Below are positions 16,205 to 17,215 of a stretch of 17,215 bases of DNA, piece after piece. This stretch comes from Candidatus Atribacteria bacterium 1244-E10-H5-B2. Lineage in GTDB: Bacteria; Atribacterota; JS1; SB-45; 34-128. The position numbers and the translations under genes were made by a program. Location: contig NMQN01000835.1 of assembly GCA_003575245.1 (NCBI GenBank), positions 1 through 17,215 of the forward strand, given 5' to 3'. How positions within the stretch are numbered: the first letter of the stretch is position 1; each line of letters opens with the position of its first letter. A model generated the notes under the pieces. It made no database searches. It saw only the letters and a list, made by a program, of their open reading frames with translations, and was not told where the DNA came from.

Positions 16205-16220
16205 TTTTTACCGGTAAAAA
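16205..16220. promoter_or_regulatory. 16-bp perfect palindrome upstream of rpoD
   Basis: TTTTTACCGGTAAAAA is fully self-complementary, without spacer, about 85 bases before the rpoD start. It may be an operator for a symmetric regulator. As RNA it could only form a weaker hairpin. Confidence 0.4.
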
Positions 16221-16361
16221 TTAATATAATAATTTTAAAAAACATATTTAAATAAAATAACCCTTAAAATTTAAAGGTAATTAAAATAATCAGCTTATGA
16301 ATTTATAATTTAGTTACATAACTTAGATAATGTATAAACCCAAAAAATTATAAAGGTTCTC

Positions 16362-16416
16362 GAATTCAGGATTATGGGTAAAATTGCTTGCAGAATCTTA
16401 CCATAACTGAGAATTC
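16362..16416 (-). terminator. Probable terminator of the RRM gene
   Basis: Nine bases past the RRM stop, a long imperfect inverted repeat pairs GAATTC (16411-16416) with GAATTC (16362-16367), and TTATGGTAA with TTACCCATAA further in. On the minus strand it is followed after about 10 bases by TTTATAATTTTTT. The internal mismatch and the gap before the T-run lower confidence. Confidence 0.45.
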
Positions 16417-16424
16417 TAAGAAAA

Positions 16425-16772
16425 CTATCTAAACCTTTTTCTTAATTTTCTTAACTTATAATTAAGATCATCTTTGGGTGTATTCCGGTAATTACCGCTT
16501 CTTGTATTTCCACTAAAACTTCTATTTTCCTGAGGTCTTGCTTCATTTACTAAAAGTTTCCTGTCTTTAAAATCACCCTGGTTAAACTTTTCTATAGCTT
16601 TTGTTGCTTCTTCCTCAGTTCCCATTTCCACAAACCCGAAGCCTTTCGATCGACCATCCAGACTTCTAATTACTTTTGCATAAGTTACACTACCTTCACT
16701 GGAGAATAGTTCCTCCAGTTCTTTATCTGTAGTAGAGTACTCCAGATTGCCTACGTATAGTCTTTTATTCAC
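16425..16772 (-). CDS. Small RRM-type RNA-binding protein
   Basis: A 115-residue protein with one RNA recognition motif. RNP2 is LYVGNL (5-10) and RNP1 KGFGFVEM (43-50), with the aromatic residues Y6, F45 and F47 in the RNA-stacking positions. After the domain (about residue 82) comes a short Arg/Asn/Gly/Ser-rich tail ending in LRKLRKRFR, suited to nucleic acid contact. Proteins of this size in cyanobacteria and some other bacteria bind mRNA and often rise in the cold. The start is GTG with AAAGGAAA about 7 bases upstream. Its predicted promoter gives a leader of about 147 bases, long for a bacterial gene and reminiscent of cold-shock genes; this link is inference. Confidence 0.9.
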   Translation of the reverse strand: MNKRLYVGNLEYSTTDKELEELFSSEGSVTYAKVIRSLDGRSKGFGFVEMGTEEEATKAIEKFNQGDFKDRKLLVNEARPQENRSFSGNTRSGNYRNTPKDDLNYKLRKLRKRFR

Positions 16773-16901
16773 CTTGATTTCCTTTCACTTATTAAAAATC
16801 ATCTTTAAACAAAAATAGTATAAATAATGCGTAAAAATGCTGATTTTAATTTTCAAGGTTAGCCAAAAAAAATTCAGACTTATCTTATTAACACATTATC
16901 T

Positions 16902-16922
16902 AACAATAACCTTACTATTGTT
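16902..16922. promoter_or_regulatory. Dyad across the predicted RRM transcription start
   Basis: AACAATA (16902-16908) and TATTGTT (16916-16922) are perfect 7-bp arms with a 7-base spacer. The predicted start point falls within one arm, so it is more likely an operator than a full RNA hairpin. Confidence 0.45.
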
Positions 16923-16925
16923 ATT

Positions 16926-16934
16926 ATTATACCA
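16926..16934 (-). promoter_or_regulatory. Extended -10 promoter of the RRM gene
   Basis: The minus strand reads TGGTATAAT: a consensus -10 (16931-16926) with the TGn extension (16934-16932). No good -35 is present 17 bases upstream, as expected for extended -10 promoters. The start point would be near 16919, giving a leader of about 147 bases. Confidence 0.55.
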
Positions 16935-17040
16935 TAAAAATATCAGCGCGTATTCATTATATTTGATATTTTTAGATGCTTCCTTTCCAATTTGGATAAT
17001 TGATTAATTTACTGATTTTGTTAAAATATAGGAGTCCAAG

Positions 17041-17078
17041 TATTGATATCATTCTATACTATTGATATTATTCTATAC
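17041..17078 (+). repeat. Two tandem 19-bp repeats overlapping a promoter
   Basis: Copy 1 is TATTGATATCATTCTATAC (17041-17059). Copy 2 (17060-17078) follows at once with one C-to-T change. Two 19-bp units place equal sites almost two helical turns apart, on the same face of the DNA, as for a tandemly bound regulator. Confidence 0.85.
17043..17071 (+). promoter_or_regulatory. Promoter for the gene at 17176
   Basis: TTGATA (17043-17048), a 17-base spacer and TATTAT (17066-17071). The -35 lies in the first tandem repeat and the -10 in the second. The predicted start is near 17078, with a leader of about 98 bases. Confidence 0.5.
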
Positions 17079-17090
17079 GTATTTCGTATA
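17074..17090. promoter_or_regulatory. Dyad at the predicted transcription start
   Basis: TATACG (17074-17079) and CGTATA (17085-17090), 5 bases apart, straddle the expected start point. CGTATA appears again at 17125-17130. Confidence 0.4.
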
Positions 17091-17138
17091 AGAGTAATGT
17101 CTTGGTATTTTTATGAAAATAATTCGTATAAAAACGAG

Positions 17139-17160
17139 TTATGCGCAATTAGTCGCATAA
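17139..17160 (+). promoter_or_regulatory. Leader hairpin or operator just before the ribosome binding site
   Basis: TTATGCG (17139-17145) and CGCATAA (17154-17160) are perfect arms with an 8-base loop. The right arm ends 3 bases before GGAGG (17164-17168). It could slow ribosome access or be a protein-binding site. Confidence 0.45.
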
Positions 17161-17175
17161 GTTGGAGGTGTTAAA

Positions 17176-17215
17176 ATGGATATATTTGGTAAAAAGCCAA
17201 ATGTGGAAAAGAAGA
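17176..17215 (+). CDS. Start of an unknown protein, possibly HEAT-repeat (partial)
   Basis: The first 13 codons are visible: ATG at 17176 after a strong TTGGAGGTG ribosome binding site (GGAGG 7 bases before), reading MDIFGKKPNVEKK. The gene runs off the window. The opening F-G-K-x-P-N-V-E-K resembles the first residues of many bacterial and archaeal HEAT-repeat proteins, but 13 residues cannot settle that. Its upstream region carries a promoter, a tandem repeat and two dyads, so it is likely to be regulated. Confidence 0.6.
   Translation, partial: MDIFGKKPNVEKK

Larger units (their letters stand above)
16159..16424. other. AT-rich intergenic region upstream of rpoD
   Basis: 266 bases between rpoD and the RRM gene, both leftward. 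It holds the palindrome at 16205-16220 and the hairpin at 16362-16416. Many A/T runs make any -10 call for rpoD unreliable, and I see no open frame worth reporting. Confidence 0.6.
16773..17175. other. 403-base divergent control region
   Basis: This gap separates the leftward RRM gene from a rightward gene at 17176. It contains the RRM promoter and dyad (16902-16934), a tandem repeat and promoter (17041-17078) and two further dyads. A 56-codon plus-strand frame (16837-17007) has no ribosome binding site and only AT-rich residues, so I do not call it. Confidence 0.7.

Noticed and set aside
16837..17007. 56-codon plus-strand frame, hydrophobic (MLILIFKVS...)
   Set aside because: No Shine-Dalgarno, pure AT-rich composition, and it overlaps the promoter of the RRM gene.
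1..17215. CRISPR array, tRNA, rRNA or transposase
   Set aside because: No regularly spaced repeats, tRNA cloverleaf, rRNA core or transposase motifs were seen on either strand.

Overview
The window is AT-rich bacterial DNA from a chromosome. Shine-Dalgarno sites, a primary sigma factor, a lipoprotein and a folate-precursor operon all support this. I see no rRNA, tRNA, CRISPR array or intact transposase. The long A-adding/CCA-type nucleotidyltransferase with DHH and CBS domains, the short primary sigma factor and the low GC content suggest an uncultured, deep-branching anaerobe of the Atribacterota or OPB41-like type. That placement is a low-confidence guess, not read from any marker tree.

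Left part (1-4953) is an accessory, rearranged region. It opens with a 23-bp perfect inverted repeat (1-23 and 308-330), and the second arm lies inside the 5' remnant of an unknown small gene (154-330). Next, on the minus strand, is a 1036-residue single-chain restriction-modification enzyme (370-3480) with nuclease, methyltransferase and specificity parts. Then comes a graveyard (3603-4102) bounded by 25-bp direct repeats. It holds the tail of a probable minimal nucleotidyltransferase and a frameshifted copy of the last quarter-kilobase of the downstream cca gene. A lone lipoprotein gene (4261-4710, plus) with its own promoter lies between this copy and the intact cca gene. The layout resembles an element inserted in the 3' end of cca, or an old tandem duplication.

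Central part (4954-12130, all minus) is mostly housekeeping. A nitroreductase and the DHH-CBS-nucleotidyltransferase gene form a likely operon. Upstream of them is a compact pabA-pabB-pabC operon, which supplies 4-aminobenzoate for folate from chorismate and glutamine. A vapBC toxin-antitoxin pair sits upstream of pabA.

Right part (12272-17215): a two-gene ABC-2 type exporter (plus) converges on a PfkB-family sugar kinase (minus). Behind the kinase are rpoD and a small RRM RNA-binding protein with a long leader (both minus). A divergent plus-strand gene begins at 17176 and runs off the window. Its upstream region has a tandem 19-bp repeat and several dyads around a recognisable promoter.

The strongest leads are the duplicated cca 3' end with its flanking repeats, the inverted repeat cutting the first gene, the composition change across the specificity region of the restriction enzyme, and the dyads that overlap predicted start points near 16920 and 17078.
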